Assembly (NCBI GenBank): GCA_029261995.1 | Contig: JAJDAF010000017.1 | Location: 1 to 64,000 of the forward strand | DNA length: 64,000 nt | Direction: 5' to 3' | From: Candidatus Zhuqueibacterota bacterium | Lineage (GTDB): Bacteria; Zhuqueibacterota; Zhuqueibacteria; Oceanimicrobiales; Oceanimicrobiaceae | In this document: one piece after another, positions 53,601 through 64,000 of the stretch | Position numbering within the stretch: position 1 is the first letter of the stretch | Layout: every line of letters begins with the position of its first letter | Made by a program: the position numbers and the translations under genes | The notes under the pieces: model-generated | Databases searched by the model: none | The model's input: the letters and a program-made list of their open reading frames with translations, nothing else | What the model was told of the DNA's origin: nothing

Positions 53601-54445
53601 CAATCTGGTCCGGCTATCAGTTGAAATTGAGCGAGTTGGAGGAAGAACTCGAGAACAGAAAATTCAAGGTCGAGGTCGGCGATGAGTTACCTCCCGGAAT
53701 TGTGCAACTAGCCAAAGTCTATGTCGCCAAGAAGCGTAAGCTGATGGTCGGTGACAAGATGGCCGGCCGCCATGGCAACAAGGGCGTCGTTGCTCGAATT
53801 GTTCCGGTAGAAGACATGCCCTATCTGCCTGACGGCACGCCGGTTGATATCGTTCTAAATCCGCTCGGCGTACCATCGCGAATGAACCTGGGCCAAATTT
53901 TCGAGGCCAATCTGGGATGGGCGGCCGATAAGTTGGGAACCAAGTTTGCGACCGCGGTTTTTGACGGAGCGAGCTACGATGAAATTCGTGAGAAGATGCG
54001 CGATGCCGGGGTTCCTGAAGACGGCAAATCTATCGTGTTTGACGGCCGGACCGGTGAGCAAGTCCACAACCCGGTAACCGTTGGCTTCGTTTATATTCTC
54101 AAACTGTCTCATCTCGTGGAAGACAAAATTCACGCACGTTCGATCGGACCCTACTCTCTCATCACTCAGCAACCGTTGGGTGGCAAGGCTCAGTTTGGCG
54201 GTCAGCGATTTGGAGAGATGGAAGTTTGGGCTCTGGAGGCGTACGGCGCCGCCCACACGCTTCAGGAAATCCTGACTGTCAAATCAGACGATGTTCGTGG
54301 CCGCTCGAAGGCCTACGAGGCAATCGTCAAGGGCGATAATCTGGCCGAACCCGGGCTGCCTGAATCTTTCAACGTTTTGATTCGCGAGCTCCAGGGCTTG
54401 GGTCTGGACGTGGAATTGCTTCAGCAAGGAAACCGTGAAAAGTAG
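50648..54445 (+). CDS. rpoB: RNA polymerase beta subunit
   Basis: 1265 aa from ATG 50648 (GAGGTGG eight bases before; the GTG at 50636 lies in that site). The rifampicin pocket is wild-type in appearance: [19 protein letters not shown] and [14 protein letters not shown]. Also [11 protein letters not shown], the [12 protein letters not shown] catalytic-region block and the C-terminal [20 protein letters not shown] block. Core subunit of RNA polymerase. Confidence 0.98.
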   Translation: MQSNGRKSFSKLTQVIELPDLLDIQLQSYREFLQDDVRPEDRRDKGLHAVFKNVFPIIDSRENFCLEFDQYYVEKPKYDMIECQERGVTYSVPLKAKLKLSVKDEYSESKEFVDTIEQVVYLGNVPYMTNRGTFIINGAERIVVSQLHRSPGVFFDELLHPNGTKLYSARIIPLRGSWVEFTTDINDVLYVYIDRRKKFPVTTLLRALGFSTDKDLLDLFDLVDEISVKSKDFKTAAGRISIEDVIDTDTGELLLEKNTELTEEAIEAIKDSDIKKVRLMRAGGAYPEVMSNTLRKDASRSEKDALEAIYRHLRSGEAPDLDTARGLIERMFFNPKRYDLGQVGRYRVNKKLSLDVDIETTVLTKEDIVAIIKYLLELRAGTRGSDDIDHLGNRRIKTVGEQLGAQMTLGLSRMARTIKERMNLRDSENLTPQDLVNARTIFSVINTFFGTSQLSQFMDQTNPLAEMTHKRRLSALGPGGLTRERAGFEVRDVHYTHYGRLCPIETPEGPNIGLISSLTTFARINDFGFIETPYRKVVKGKVTDKIEYLSADDEDKFVIAQANAPIDEKGNFVREKVKSRFRGDFPIVEPSGLHYMDVSPTQIVSAAAALIPFLEHDDANRALMGSNMQRQAVPLLCTDSPLVGTGMEAKVAHDSRAMVTSDVDGTVESVTSLQIVVRKAKAKTKERLSMDSLLDFDESEFVSYRLIKFARTNQDTSINQRAIVSAGQQVKKGDVLADGCATDHGELALGRNVLVAYMPWRGYNFEDAIVISERIKRDDVFTSIHIEQFELQVRDTKRGEEELTREIPNVSEETTKDLDENGIIRVGAEIQAGDIIVGKVTPKGETDPTPEEKLLKAIFGEKAGDVKDASLKAPPGMKGVVIDTKLFTRKKKDPKTKKQDKKRLEEIELWYANELTRTEKLRNEKLKMVLAGETSKTVRDKNTGKVEFRAGTVFSEDTLSATDFDALDYSEGLCDTSTTNEKVATIWSGYQLKLSELEEELENRKFKVEVGDELPPGIVQLAKVYVAKKRKLMVGDKMAGRHGNKGVVARIVPVEDMPYLPDGTPVDIVLNPLGVPSRMNLGQIFEANLGWAADKLGTKFATAVFDGASYDEIREKMRDAGVPEDGKSIVFDGRTGEQVHNPVTVGFVYILKLSHLVEDKIHARSIGPYSLITQQPLGGKAQFGGQRFGEMEVWALEAYGAAHTLQEILTVKSDDVRGRSKAYEAIVKGDNLAEPGLPESFNVLIRELQGLGLDVELLQQGNREK

Positions 54446-54494
54446 CTCATTAAGTCATTGAAAAGATTCCTCATCATTGACAGGAGGTGGCTCA

Positions 54495-57400
54495 TTGGCC
54501 TACTTCAGTAGACAAGAAACAACCACCAGGAAGACGTTCGACGCAATCTCGATTAGCTTGGCTTCGTCCGACAAGATTCTGGAACGGTCGTTCGGAGAGG
54601 TTACCAAGCCTGAAACGATAAACTACCGCTCGTTCAAGCCGGAAAAAGATGGCTTGTTCTGTGAAAAGATTTTTGGGCCGGTGAGAGATTGGGAGTGTCA
54701 TTGCGGCAAATATAAGCGAATTCGCTACAAGGGTATCATCTGCGACCGTTGCGGCGTTGAGGTCACGACCAAGAGCGTACGCCGTGAACGAATGGGACAC
54801 ATCTCTTTGGCCGTGCCAGTCGTCCACATTTGGTTCTGGAAGTCTCTGCCGTCCAAGATCGGCTACATTCTTGGCATGAGCGCTAAGGAGTTGGAGCGCG
54901 TTATCTACTACGAGTCCTACGTCGTGATCGAGCCCGGCAACAGTGGCTTCAAGGCGAAAGAATTGATCTCTGAAGAGGACTATTTCCAGATCACGGGTGA
55001 GTACGAGGAGTCGAAGAAAGAAAAGGGTGTTGAAGAAGGGGAGCCATTCCTGGCCAAGATTGGCGGTGAAGCCATTCTTGAAATCCTGAAAAGAACGGAT
55101 GTGCAAGCCGTTTCCGTTGAATTACGCACCGCTGTCCGCGATGAGAAATCGGCTCAGAGAAAAGCGGATGCCCTGAAACGATTGCGGGTTGTTGAATCTC
55201 TAAAGAAAAGTACGAACCGTCCGGAATGGATGGTTATGTCCGTGGTGCCGGTGATTCCACCTGAGCTAAGGCCACTGGTTCCCCTGGAAGGTGGCCGGTT
55301 TGCCACCAGCGATTTAAATGATCTGTATCGCAGAGTGATCATTCGCAACAATCGCCTCAAGAAATTGATGGAGATCAAGGCCCCTGAAGTGATTTTGCGG
55401 AACGAGAAAAGAATGCTGCAAGAGGCGGTCGATGCGCTTTTCGATAATGGCCGGAAGTCTGCGGCCGTGCGTGGCGACGGCAATCGCCCGTTGAAATCGC
55501 TTTCCGATATGCTGCGCGGCAAGCAGGGTCGCTTCCGGCAGAATCTATTGGGCAAGCGTATCGATTATTCCGGGCGCTCGGTCATCGTCGTAGGGCCGGA
55601 GTTGAAACTGCATGAATGCGGCCTGCCAAAAGAGATGGCGCTTGAACTTTTCAAACCGTTCGTGATTAGGAAACTGGTCGAGCGGCGACTAGTGAAGACT
55701 GTCAAGAGCGCCAAGAAACTTGTTGACAGGCGTGGCCCGGAAGTATGGGACATTCTTGAAGAAATTATCGATGACCACCCGGTCCTGCTGAACCGCGCTC
55801 CGACCTTGCACAGGTTGGGAATTCAGGCGTTCCAGCCTATCCTTATCGAGGGAAAAGCGATACAGGTGCACCCGCTGGTCTGCGCTGCATTCAACGCGGA
55901 TTTTGACGGCGACCAGATGGCGGTTCACGTGCCACTGTCGCACTACGCGCAAATCGAGACACGCATGTTGATGCTCTCAAGCCACAACATCTTGTCTCCC
56001 GCCAGCGGCCGACCCCTGGCAATTCCAAGTCAGGACATCGTGCTTGGAATCTACTACCTGACAAAGTCGAAGACGGGTGAGAAGGGCGAAGGTATTGTCT
56101 TCGCGAACAAGCAAGAAGTGCTCATTGCCCACTATGATGGTAAGGTCGGTCTGCATGCCAAAATCAAAGTTCGAATCGACGGCGGAGTGATCGACACCAC
56201 CACCGGCCGCGTCGTCTTCAATGAGGTCGTTCCTAAAGGCATCCCATTCGTTAATGAACTTTTGACGAAACGCAGGTTGGAGGATATTGCTGCCGATGTT
56301 TACCAGGCCTTCGGCAACCGGGAAACGGCCGCGTTTCTGGACGAATTGAAATCACTTGGTTTTGGATATGCCATGATCTCGGGCGCAACCGTAGGCATCG
56401 AGGACGTGAGCATACCTGAAGAGAAGGAAGCCCTGCTGAAAGAAGCCGTTAATAAGGTCAACACCATTCAGAATCAGTATGAAAATGGTGTCATCACCGA
56501 TGGCGAGCGCTACAACAAGATCATCGACATCTGGACGCACACCACCAGCAATATCGCAGAGAAGCTGTTCACGCATTTAGAGGAAGAACGTGAAGGCTTC
56601 AACCCTGTTTATATGATGGCTGACTCTGGCGCTCGTGGTTCAAAAGAGCAGATTAGGCAGCTCGCGGGCATGCGCGGTTTGATGGCTAAGCCGCAAAAGA
56701 AAATGACCGGGCAGATGGGCGAAATCATCGAGAACCCAATTACGGCGAACTTCCGCGAAGGCCTGACGGTGCTCGAGTATTTCATCTCAACGCATGGTGC
56801 ACGAAAGGGGTTGGCCGACACCGCATTAAAAACAGCGGATGCTGGCTATCTAACCCGCCGTCTTGTCGATGTTGCTCAAGATATTATCATTACCGGAGTT
56901 GATTGCAACACGATTCTTGGAATTAAGATTAGTGACCTGAAAGAAGGGGAAGAAATTATCGAACCGTTGCGCGACCGTATCCTTGGGCGTGTTGCGGCAG
57001 AGGATGTTTTTGACCCGACGACGCAGGAAGTAATTGTTGAGGCCAATACGCTGATCAACGAAGATATGGCTGACCGGATTTCTGACAGCGGTATTGAGAC
57101 AGTCAATATTCGCTCAGTGCTAACCTGCGAAGCGAAACGCGGTGTTTGCGGCTTGTGCTATGGCCGCAACCTGGCCACTGGTTCCCTGGTGACGATGGGA
57201 GAGGCTGTGGGCGTCATGGCGGCACAATCTATTGGTGAGCCAGGCACTCAGCTAACGCTCAGAACCTTCCACATTGGCGGTACGGCTTCACGCATTGCCG
57301 CGCAATCTCAGGTGACTGCCAAGAACGGTGGCACAGTCAAATTTGGCAATTTGAAATCTGTTAAGCAAGCCGACGGCACCGTCGTTGCGGTCGGTCGAAA

Positions 57401-58739
57401 TGCCAAACTCGACATATTTGATCCGAACAATCGTATCGCTGCTCAGTACATTGTCCCTTATGGCGCACAAGTGCTGGTCAGTGAAGGGGAAACGATTGAG
57501 AAGGGTACGATCGTGTTTCAATGGGATCCTTACACGGCGAGCATCCTGGCAAATCAGGAAGGCTTTGTGAAGTACATCGATCTTATTGACAAAGTAACCT
57601 TCCGCGAAGCGTTGGATGAGACGACGGGCCTTAAGCAGCGGGTCATTATCGAGACGCGCAACCGTAGTCTTAGCCCGCAACTCCATGTCGTCGATAAGGA
57701 AGGCAACAAGCTTGGCAACTACATTGTGCCAACACGGGCGCATCTCCTGGTGCAAGATGGTCACAAGGTCAAGGCAGGCGACATCCTTGTCAAGATACCG
57801 CGTGAGATTGCCAAAACCCGCGACATCACGGGTGGCCTGCCACGTGTGGCAGAGCTTTTTGAAGCCAGGAAACCGAAAGAGCCCGCCGTAGTAACCGAAA
57901 TTGACGGCGAAGTTAAATTCGGTGAGATTCGTCGTGGAACCAGAAAAATCATCGTCACCTCGCAGGATGCGCAGGAAGAAAAGCTATACATGATACCTTA
58001 TGGCAAGCATGTTCTGGTACACGAAGGTGACTACGTTCAGGCAGGTGAGAAGCTGTGTGAAGGCAGTATTACGCCTGAGGACATTCTGAATATCATGGGA
58101 CCGAACAAAGTCCAGGAATACCTGGTCAACGAGATTCAAGAGGTCTACCGATTGCAGGGTGTTCGTATCAACGACAAGCATATTGAAGTCATCGTGCGCC
58201 AGATGCTGCAGAAGGTAAAGATTGAAGATCCGGGCGACACCATGTATCTGGAAGGGGATCAGATTGACAAGATTTCCTTTCTGGAAGAAAACGAGAGTAT
58301 TCGGGATGGTGTTGTGGTTGTCGATGCCGGCGACTCAAAATATCAGGTAGATGAGGTCGTAAACAAAGATGAGCTAGACAGGGAAAATGAAAAGCTCAAG
58401 GAGGCGGACAAAGCGCCCGCCGGCACGCGACCGACGCAGCCCGCCACCTTTCTACCACTCCTGTTGGGCATTACCAAAGCATCGCTAACCACAGAGAGCT
58501 TTATTTCTGCAGCGTCTTTCCAGGAGACGACTCGTGTCCTGACGGATGCCTGCATCGAAGGCAAAGTGGATAAGCTCCTTGGGCTGAAGGAGAATGTCAT
58601 CATGGGGCATCTGATACCCGCTGGCACGGGACTGCATCAGTACAAGGGGCTGAAGGTCTACTCTGAAGGCCCAAAGACCGATGATGATGACGTTAGTTCT
58701 GAGACTGCGGAGGAAGAATACCAGGCCGCTGTTGGCTAA
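54495..58739 (+). CDS. rpoC: RNA polymerase beta' subunit
   Basis: 1414 aa from TTG 54495, chosen because AGGAGGTGG ends five bases before it (the in-frame TTG 54477 is upstream of that site). The zinc motif [19 protein letters not shown] is near residue 65; the catalytic Mg site [12 protein letters not shown] is at about 470; the second zinc cluster includes [15 protein letters not shown]. The C-terminal end is acidic. Core RNA polymerase subunit, transcribed with rpoB. Confidence 0.98.
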   Translation: MAYFSRQETTTRKTFDAISISLASSDKILERSFGEVTKPETINYRSFKPEKDGLFCEKIFGPVRDWECHCGKYKRIRYKGIICDRCGVEVTTKSVRRERMGHISLAVPVVHIWFWKSLPSKIGYILGMSAKELERVIYYESYVVIEPGNSGFKAKELISEEDYFQITGEYEESKKEKGVEEGEPFLAKIGGEAILEILKRTDVQAVSVELRTAVRDEKSAQRKADALKRLRVVESLKKSTNRPEWMVMSVVPVIPPELRPLVPLEGGRFATSDLNDLYRRVIIRNNRLKKLMEIKAPEVILRNEKRMLQEAVDALFDNGRKSAAVRGDGNRPLKSLSDMLRGKQGRFRQNLLGKRIDYSGRSVIVVGPELKLHECGLPKEMALELFKPFVIRKLVERRLVKTVKSAKKLVDRRGPEVWDILEEIIDDHPVLLNRAPTLHRLGIQAFQPILIEGKAIQVHPLVCAAFNADFDGDQMAVHVPLSHYAQIETRMLMLSSHNILSPASGRPLAIPSQDIVLGIYYLTKSKTGEKGEGIVFANKQEVLIAHYDGKVGLHAKIKVRIDGGVIDTTTGRVVFNEVVPKGIPFVNELLTKRRLEDIAADVYQAFGNRETAAFLDELKSLGFGYAMISGATVGIEDVSIPEEKEALLKEAVNKVNTIQNQYENGVITDGERYNKIIDIWTHTTSNIAEKLFTHLEEEREGFNPVYMMADSGARGSKEQIRQLAGMRGLMAKPQKKMTGQMGEIIENPITANFREGLTVLEYFISTHGARKGLADTALKTADAGYLTRRLVDVAQDIIITGVDCNTILGIKISDLKEGEEIIEPLRDRILGRVAAEDVFDPTTQEVIVEANTLINEDMADRISDSGIETVNIRSVLTCEAKRGVCGLCYGRNLATGSLVTMGEAVGVMAAQSIGEPGTQLTLRTFHIGGTASRIAAQSQVTAKNGGTVKFGNLKSVKQADGTVVAVGRNAKLDIFDPNNRIAAQYIVPYGAQVLVSEGETIEKGTIVFQWDPYTASILANQEGFVKYIDLIDKVTFREALDETTGLKQRVIIETRNRSLSPQLHVVDKEGNKLGNYIVPTRAHLLVQDGHKVKAGDILVKIPREIAKTRDITGGLPRVAELFEARKPKEPAVVTEIDGEVKFGEIRRGTRKIIVTSQDAQEEKLYMIPYGKHVLVHEGDYVQAGEKLCEGSITPEDILNIMGPNKVQEYLVNEIQEVYRLQGVRINDKHIEVIVRQMLQKVKIEDPGDTMYLEGDQIDKISFLEENESIRDGVVVVDAGDSKYQVDEVVNKDELDRENEKLKEADKAPAGTRPTQPATFLPLLLGITKASLTTESFISAASFQETTRVLTDACIEGKVDKLLGLKENVIMGHLIPAGTGLHQYKGLKVYSEGPKTDDDDVSSETAEEEYQAAVG

Positions 58740-58790
58740 CCAATCCGAGGATAAACGGATAATAATTTATCGAAAAAACTCAAAAATGGG

Positions 58791-58819
58791 TTGCTTTTCA
58801 GTAGTGGTTTTTCTATATT
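58791..58819 (+). promoter_or_regulatory. Promoter of the str operon
   Basis: TTGCTT (58791-58796), 17-base spacer, TATATT (58814-58819). The TTTCTATATTATAA context is the same as at the tRNA-cluster promoter (46830-46843). It precedes rpsL by about 30 bases. Confidence 0.7.
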
Positions 58820-58847
58820 ATAATTCTGTAATCATGAGGGATGTGCT

Positions 58848-59222
58848 TTGCCGACAATAAATCAACTTATAAGATCTGGCCGGAAGCGGATAGTAAAAAA
58901 GACGACTTCCCCTGCCTTAATTGGTTCGCCACAGAGACGTGGGGTTTGTACCAGAGTGTATACGACAACTCCAAAGAAACCTAACTCGGCATTGCGCAAA
59001 GTGGCCAGGGTTCGCCTGACGAATGGGTTCGAGGTTACGGCGTACATTCCCGGGGAAGGGCATAATCTCCAGGAGCACTCGATTGTCCTGATTAGAGGAG
59101 GGCGTGTCAAGGATTTGCCGGGCGTTCGTTATCATATTGTAAGAGGAGTGTATGATACGAGTGGTGTTCAGGATCGCAACCAAAGCCGCTCAAAGTACGG
59201 CACCAAGAGAAAGGGTTCCTAG
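58848..59222 (+). CDS. rpsL: 30S ribosomal protein S12
   Basis: 124 aa from TTG 58848 (GAGGG seven bases upstream). [19 protein letters not shown] and [17 protein letters not shown] carry the wild-type Lys residues whose change gives streptomycin resistance in other bacteria. Decoding-centre protein; the first gene of the str operon. Confidence 0.98.
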   Translation: MPTINQLIRSGRKRIVKKTTSPALIGSPQRRGVCTRVYTTTPKKPNSALRKVARVRLTNGFEVTAYIPGEGHNLQEHSIVLIRGGRVKDLPGVRYHIVRGVYDTSGVQDRNQSRSKYGTKRKGS

Positions 59223-59232
59223 GTAATAGCTT

Positions 59233-59703
59233 ATGTCTCGACGTAAAGCAGCTGAGCAGCGACAGGTTCTGCCAGACCCCAAATATAAGAGTGTTCTTGC
59301 GGCCAAGTTTATTAATGGCCTGATGGAACGTGGCAAAAAGAGTATCGCTGAGAAGACGTTCTACTCATCGCTCGAAATTATTGAAGATAAGACGAAAAAA
59401 GATGGCTTGGAAGTCTTCGAGAAGGCTATTGGTAATGTCAAACCTATTCTTGAAGTCAGGTCTCGCAGGGTTGGTGGCGCAACCTATCAGGTGCCAATTG
59501 AGGTGAGACCAAGCCGTAAGCAGGCGCTGGCGTTGCGCTGGATTATCGGCTTTGCAAAAGCGCGCGCAGGTCGCTCGATGGCCGAGAAGTTGGCCGATGA
59601 ATTGATTGCTGCATCCAACAAAGAAGGTGGCTCGATCAAGAAGAGGGATGATACCCATAAGATGGCTGAGGCCAACAAGGCCTTTGCTCACTTCCGGTGG
59701 TGA
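59233..59703 (+). CDS. rpsG: 30S ribosomal protein S7
   Basis: 156 aa. [19 protein letters not shown] start, [32 protein letters not shown] and [13 protein letters not shown] end: all standard. Head assembly protein of the small subunit. It lies ten bases behind rpsL. Confidence 0.98.
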   Translation: MSRRKAAEQRQVLPDPKYKSVLAAKFINGLMERGKKSIAEKTFYSSLEIIEDKTKKDGLEVFEKAIGNVKPILEVRSRRVGGATYQVPIEVRPSRKQALALRWIIGFAKARAGRSMAEKLADELIAASNKEGGSIKKRDDTHKMAEANKAFAHFRW

Positions 59704-59760
59704 TTTGGGGTGTCATTGTCGCAGCCAGCCGCGATTGTTTGATTTCAATGCTTATTTCAT

Positions 59761-59789
59761 AGGGAAGAGTTTAGATTACTTCCCTTTTT
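59761..59789 (+). terminator. Rho-independent terminator behind rpsG
   Basis: AGGGAAG (59761-59767) pairs with CTTCCCT (59779-59785), followed by a run of T to 59789. It separates rpsL-rpsG from fusA, which has a 200-base gap before it. Confidence 0.8.
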
Positions 59790-59907
59790 CATGTAGGATG
59801 CGTGGACGTACTTAGAGATGTTGTGCAACATTATCGAAAGCTATGTCTCCACGAATTTGAATATGGGATGCTAGGAATTCTCTTTATTTGATTCTGGAGT
59901 TTTTTTT

Positions 59908-61992
59908 ATGCCAAGGAAAACAAGTCTAAACAAGATAAGAAATATCGGCATCATGGCCCACATTGATGCCGGTAAGACTACGACCACTGAGCGTATTCTC
60001 TTCTATACGGGTATGATTCATCGTATGGGGGAAGTGCATGACGGTGCTGCCACAATGGATTGGATGGAGCAGGAGCGGGAGCGTGGCATAACAATTACGT
60101 CTGCGGCGATCTCTTGTGAGTGGAATAAGCATCGCATCAATATTATAGATACACCCGGGCATGTGGACTTTACCGTTGAGGTGGAGCGTTCTTTGCGTGT
60201 TCTTGATGGCGCCGTTGCGCTGTTTTGCGCTGTTGGCGGCGTGGAGCCTCAGTCTGAGACGGTCTGGAGGCAGGCCGATAAGTATGGTGTTCCACGCATT
60301 GCTTTCATAAATAAGATGGATCGCGTAGGCGCGGATTTTTATGGTGCGCTGGAGATGATCAAGGGGCGGCTTGGAGCCAATATTGTCCCAGTACAGATTC
60401 CGATCGGTGAGGGCGACATGTTTACCGGTCTTATAGATCTCGTGAAGATGAAGGCTGTTGTCTACAGCGATGACAGTCTGGGTTCTACATGGGAGGAGAT
60501 TGAGATTCCGCACGACCTTGAGGAAAAGGCTGCCGAGTATCGAACCATGTTGTTGGAATCGGTTTCTGAGTTTGATGACACCTTGCTCGAAAAATACCTC
60601 GACGGGGCGGAGATTGACGAAAAAGAGATTGTTGCAGCCATTCGTGAAGCTACAGTTAGTGTCAAGATAACCCCTGTTCTTTTGGGTTCGGCTTTCAAAA
60701 ATAAGGGTGTGCAGCGGTTGTTGGATTCCGTTATCAACTTCCTTCCGGCGCCGAGCGATTTGCCGGATGTTTCCGGAGAGCACCCTAAGACGGGTGACGA
60801 AGTTGTCAGAAAGCCGAGTGACGATGAACCTTTCTCGGCGTTGGCTTTTAAGATAATGACAGACCCTTACGTGGGCAGGCTTACCTATTTTAGAGTGTAT
60901 TCCGGTCACGTAGACGCTGGCTCGTATATTTACAACGTAAATTCAGGCAAGAGAGAGCGGCTGGGTAGGATTCTGCAGATGAGTGCTAACAAGAGAGATG
61001 ATCTTGATGGCGTTTTTGCAGGCGACATTGTTGCGGCTGTTGGCCTTAAGCACACGCGTACCGGGGACACCTTGTGCGCTGAAAATAAGCAGGTCATACT
61101 CGAGTCCATGCATTTTCCTGAGCCCGTTATTGCTGTTTCGATCGAGCCTAAGACTAAGGCTGATCAGGAAAAGCTTGGTATTTCACTGGCCAAACTGGCA
61201 GAAGAAGACCCGACCTTTAGGGTTCGAGGAGATGAAGAAACTGGGCAAACCATCATCTACGGCATGGGTGAGCTTCATCTCGACGTACTTGTCGATCGTT
61301 TGTTGCGTGAATTCAAGGTTGGCGCAAATGTTGGTCGGCCGGTTGTTGCCTATCGTGAGACCATTACCAAGGCCGCACGCGAAGTGGAAGCCAAGTTCGT
61401 TCGTCAGAGCGGTGGTCGGGGACAATATGGCCATGTGGTAATCGACCTGGAGCCGGGTGAGTCGGGTAAGGGTTTCGTTTTTGAGAATAAGATTGTGGGT
61501 GGGGCGATTCCGCGGGAGTACATTAACTCCGTGGCGGCTGGTATTCGCGAGTCCCTGGATAATGGCATCATCGCTGGCTACCCGCTGCTGGATGTCAAGG
61601 CTTCTCTTATCGATGGTTCCTACCACGATGTCGATTCGTCGGAAATAGCATTTAAGATAGCCGGCTCGATGGCCTTCAAAAACGCGGCACTCAAAGCTGA
61701 TCCCAAAATCATGGAGCCTATTATGGATGTAGAGGTTGTGGTTCCGGAGGAATATATGGGAGACGTGATGGGAGACCTGAATAGCAGGAGAGGTAAAATC
61801 AAAGGGATTGTCCCGCGCAAGGACGCTCAGGTTGTTACGGCAGAAGCGCCATTGAGCGAAGTGTTTGGATACGCAACCTCGCTCAGGTCTCTGACTCAGG
61901 GTCGAGCTATTTTTACACTGCAATTCTCAAAGTACGCGGTGGCTCCAAAGGCCGTCTCGGAAAAGATACTCGAGAAGGTAGCAGCCGCATAA
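59908..61992 (+). CDS. fusA: Elongation factor G
   Basis: 694 aa, full length. G1 [14 protein letters not shown]3 [21 protein letters not shown]4 [10 protein letters not shown], then domain IV with [12 protein letters not shown] and RESLDNG. Translocase of protein synthesis. It lies 118 bases behind a terminator, so it may have its own promoter; none is clear. Confidence 0.98.
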   Translation: MPRKTSLNKIRNIGIMAHIDAGKTTTTERILFYTGMIHRMGEVHDGAATMDWMEQERERGITITSAAISCEWNKHRINIIDTPGHVDFTVEVERSLRVLDGAVALFCAVGGVEPQSETVWRQADKYGVPRIAFINKMDRVGADFYGALEMIKGRLGANIVPVQIPIGEGDMFTGLIDLVKMKAVVYSDDSLGSTWEEIEIPHDLEEKAAEYRTMLLESVSEFDDTLLEKYLDGAEIDEKEIVAAIREATVSVKITPVLLGSAFKNKGVQRLLDSVINFLPAPSDLPDVSGEHPKTGDEVVRKPSDDEPFSALAFKIMTDPYVGRLTYFRVYSGHVDAGSYIYNVNSGKRERLGRILQMSANKRDDLDGVFAGDIVAAVGLKHTRTGDTLCAENKQVILESMHFPEPVIAVSIEPKTKADQEKLGISLAKLAEEDPTFRVRGDEETGQTIIYGMGELHLDVLVDRLLREFKVGANVGRPVVAYRETITKAAREVEAKFVRQSGGRGQYGHVVIDLEPGESGKGFVFENKIVGGAIPREYINSVAAGIRESLDNGIIAGYPLLDVKASLIDGSYHDVDSSEIAFKIAGSMAFKNAALKADPKIMEPIMDVEVVVPEEYMGDVMGDLNSRRGKIKGIVPRKDAQVVTAEAPLSEVFGYATSLRSLTQGRAIFTLQFSKYAVAPKAVSEKILEKVAAA

Positions 61993-62062
61993 ATAGAACA
62001 CGATCTAAATTCTTTAAGATTTTTGGACAAACTCAAGAAAGACATAAACTGGAGGCAAAACC

Positions 62063-63253
62063 ATGGCGAAGCAGAAATTCGAGAGAACTAAACCTCACGT
62101 CAACATAGGGACGATTGGTCATGTGGATCATGGTAAGACCACGTTGACGTCAGCCATTACGGTTGTATTGAATAAGAAGGGCTTGGCCGATTACATGAGC
62201 TTTGATTCAATCGATAATGCTCCCGAAGAGAAGGCTCGTGGCATAACCATCGCCACCGCTCACGTAGAGTATGAGACTGAGGCGCGGCACTATGCTCACG
62301 TCGATTGCCCCGGGCACGCCGATTACGTCAAGAACATGATTACCGGTGCTGCCCAGATGGATGGAGCTATTCTTGTGGTCAGTGCTGCTGATGGCCCAAT
62401 GCCCCAGACACGTGAGCACATTCTCCTTGCACGTCAGGTCGGCGTACCTTGCATGGTTGTGTTCTTGAATAAAGTAGATATGGTCGATGATCCGGAACTT
62501 CTGGAGTTGGTTGAGCTGGAATTGCGAGAGTTGTTGAGCCAATATGACTTCCCGGGCGATGACATACCCATTATTCCGGGTAGCGCACTCGAGGCATTGT
62601 CCAATCCCGATGACGAAGCCAAGGCCAAACCGATATTTGACCTGATGCAAGCTGTTGATGATTACGTTCCCACTCCGACTCGTGACGTAGATAAACCATT
62701 TCTGATGCCGGTTGAGGATGTCTTCAGTATTACAGGTCGTGGTACTGTGGGTACCGGTAGAATTGACCGCGGCAAGATTTCATCTGGCGAAGAAGTCGAG
62801 ATCGTCGGTTTGGGCGCCAAACGTAAGAGCGTGGTCACGGGTGTGGAGATGTTTCGCAAGCTTCTGGATTACGGAGAAGCTGGTGACAACGTTGGCCTGC
62901 TGTTGCGCGGTGTTGATAAGGAAGAGCTTGAAAGAGGAATGTGTGTGACCAAGCCTGGCTCAATCACTCCTCACACAAAGTTCAAGTCAGAAGTGTACGT
63001 TCTGAAGAAGGAAGAAGGCGGTCGCCATACGCCATTTTTTAACGGATATCGCCCTCAGTTCTACTTCCGCACCACAGACGTCACTGGCGTTCTGAATCTC
63101 GATGAAGGCGTTGAGATGGTGATGCCTGGGGACAATGTTAATATGGATGTCGAACTCATCTCGCCTATTGCTATGGAAGAAGGGCTTCGCTTCGCTATCC
63201 GTGAAGGCGGAAGAACGGTTGGCGCTGGTGTTGTAACGAAGATTCTAGAGTAG
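62063..63253 (+). CDS. tuf: Elongation factor Tu
   Basis: 396 aa. [48 protein letters not shown] and [18 protein letters not shown] are canonical. It delivers aminoacyl-tRNA. It lies 70 bases behind fusA with GGAGG before ATG 62063. The only tuf in this window. Confidence 0.98.
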   Translation: MAKQKFERTKPHVNIGTIGHVDHGKTTLTSAITVVLNKKGLADYMSFDSIDNAPEEKARGITIATAHVEYETEARHYAHVDCPGHADYVKNMITGAAQMDGAILVVSAADGPMPQTREHILLARQVGVPCMVVFLNKVDMVDDPELLELVELELRELLSQYDFPGDDIPIIPGSALEALSNPDDEAKAKPIFDLMQAVDDYVPTPTRDVDKPFLMPVEDVFSITGRGTVGTGRIDRGKISSGEEVEIVGLGAKRKSVVTGVEMFRKLLDYGEAGDNVGLLLRGVDKEELERGMCVTKPGSITPHTKFKSEVYVLKKEEGGRHTPFFNGYRPQFYFRTTDVTGVLNLDEGVEMVMPGDNVNMDVELISPIAMEEGLRFAIREGGRTVGAGVVTKILE

Positions 63254-63318
63254 TAGCAGGTTAGATTTACGCGGTTTTTTCATGACGCACGCACTATTAA
63301 ACGCTTGAGGAGAGACCA

Positions 63319-63627
63319 TTGGTCGGTCAGAATATTAGGATTAAGCTCAAAGCCTATGATCATAGGCTGATAGACAAGTCGACGGACAAGATCATCCGTA
63401 CTGCCAAGGCGACGGGGGCGGCAATTTCGGGGCCGGTACCGCTCCCAACCAAACGCTCGCTGTACACAGTATTGCGTTCTCCACATGTCGATAAAAAATC
63501 TCGTGAGCAGTTTGAGACTCGTATTCACAAGCGTTTGATTGACATTTTGAATTCGACGCCGAAGACGGTAGACGCCCTGATGAAGCTTGAGTTGCCTGCT
63601 GGGGTTGACGTCGAGATTAAGGTTTGA
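63319..63627 (+). CDS. rpsJ: 30S ribosomal protein S10
   Basis: 102 aa from TTG 63319 (GAGGAG before it). [40 protein letters not shown] and [13 protein letters not shown] are standard. It also acts as NusE in antitermination. First gene of the S10 operon, joined directly to the str operon here. Confidence 0.98.
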   Translation: MVGQNIRIKLKAYDHRLIDKSTDKIIRTAKATGAAISGPVPLPTKRSLYTVLRSPHVDKKSREQFETRIHKRLIDILNSTPKTVDALMKLELPAGVDVEIKV

Positions 63628-63659
63628 GAGAAAACACTTTTCAAGGAAAGTAGCATAGT

Positions 63660-64000
63660 ATGGCCGGTATTATTGGGAAAAAACTGGGAATGACCAGGCT
63701 GTTCGATGACAATGGCCGCGCGGTTCCTGCCACGCTTGTAGAGGCCGGGCCCTGTTATATCACCCAGATTAAGACACAAGAGAAGGATGGTTATCGGGCC
63801 ATTCAGATGGCTTTTGAAGATAAGAAGCCTAAGAATACGTCCAGGCCGGTTGCAGGGCACTTCGAGAAAGCGGGTGTTGGGCCGAAGCGCTACCTTAGAG
63901 AGTTCAAAAGCTTTGACACCGCAGATGAGTTGAACTTGGGTGATGAGATCAAAGTCGATAGTTTCTCTGATGGTGAAAAGGTCACTATCACGGGGATATC
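63660..64000 (+). CDS. rplC: 50S ribosomal protein L3 (partial)
   Basis: Starts at ATG 63660 and runs off the right edge after about 113 of roughly 210 codons. AGIIGKKLGMTRLFDDNGRAVPAT is the L3 start. Second gene of the S10 operon. Confidence 0.97.
   Translation, partial: MAGIIGKKLGMTRLFDDNGRAVPATLVEAGPCYITQIKTQEKDGYRAIQMAFEDKKPKNTSRPVAGHFEKAGVGPKRYLREFKSFDTADELNLGDEIKVDSFSDGEKVTITGI

Overview
The window looks like a piece of chromosome from a Gram-negative bacterium of the FCB-type lineages (KSB1/Calditrichota-like is my best guess). The basis is two secreted proteins ending in a Por/type IX-type sorting domain with a PNPFNP motif, several small outer-membrane beta-barrel proteins, an ECF sigma factor paired with a TPR-tailed Ser/Thr kinase, and a classical bacterial ribosomal-protein/RNA-polymerase cluster. 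The phylum call is inference; no rRNA gene is present.

Region 1 (1-13.7 kb) is accessory DNA. It holds an intact IS1182-type insertion sequence directly behind an outer-membrane protein gene, an orphan GC-rich gene, a 21-bp tandem array, a KAP-type P-loop NTPase, a VOC (glyoxalase-fold) protein, a DGC-domain protein, a SAM methyltransferase and an OLD-type ATPase/TOPRIM nuclease. Between them lie at least five families of dispersed non-coding repeats. Two elements at 11130-11264 and 13490-13549 fold like integron attC sites, each just behind a same-strand gene, so the methyltransferase and OLD genes look like integron gene cassettes. No integrase is in the window. A 188-bp repeat (6804-6991 and 10145-10334) ends at a GTTAG core in both copies, followed by different genes.

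Region 2 (13.7-30.2 kb) is mixed: a CBM32-like/GH5-like secreted glycosidase, a CreD-family membrane protein, a small barrel, the sigma/kinase pair on the minus strand, a lipoprotein, a second large secreted glycosidase-like protein, a PLD-like membrane protein, DUF4112, DinB, a membrane-anchored reductive-dehalogenase-like iron-sulfur protein (its 5' end is duplicated as a truncated copy at 6.4-6.7 kb) and a DUF6155 protein.

Region 3 (30.4-39.9 kb) has an M28 glutamate-carboxypeptidase-like exopeptidase divergent from a fatty-acid oxidation operon. That operon runs TetR/FadR-type regulator, FadJ-type bifunctional enzyme, long-form acyl-CoA dehydrogenase, ETF beta, ETF alpha, then a SPOR lipoprotein. 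A perfect 10-4-10 inverted repeat, closely matching the FadR-type TGAATGA-N4-TCATTCA operator, lies just downstream of a good promoter.

Region 4 (40.1-46.8 kb) is housekeeping: yebC, ruvC-ruvA-ruvB, queA, ispD-ispF, cysS. Region 5 (46.8-64 kb) is the tRNA-Thr/Tyr/Gly/Thr, rpmG, tRNA-Trp, secE-nusG-rplKAJL-rpoBC-rpsLG-fusA-tuf-rpsJ-rplC cluster, running off the right edge inside rplC. The tuf copy often found between the tRNA-Thr and rpmG/secE is absent, and TTG start codons are common.
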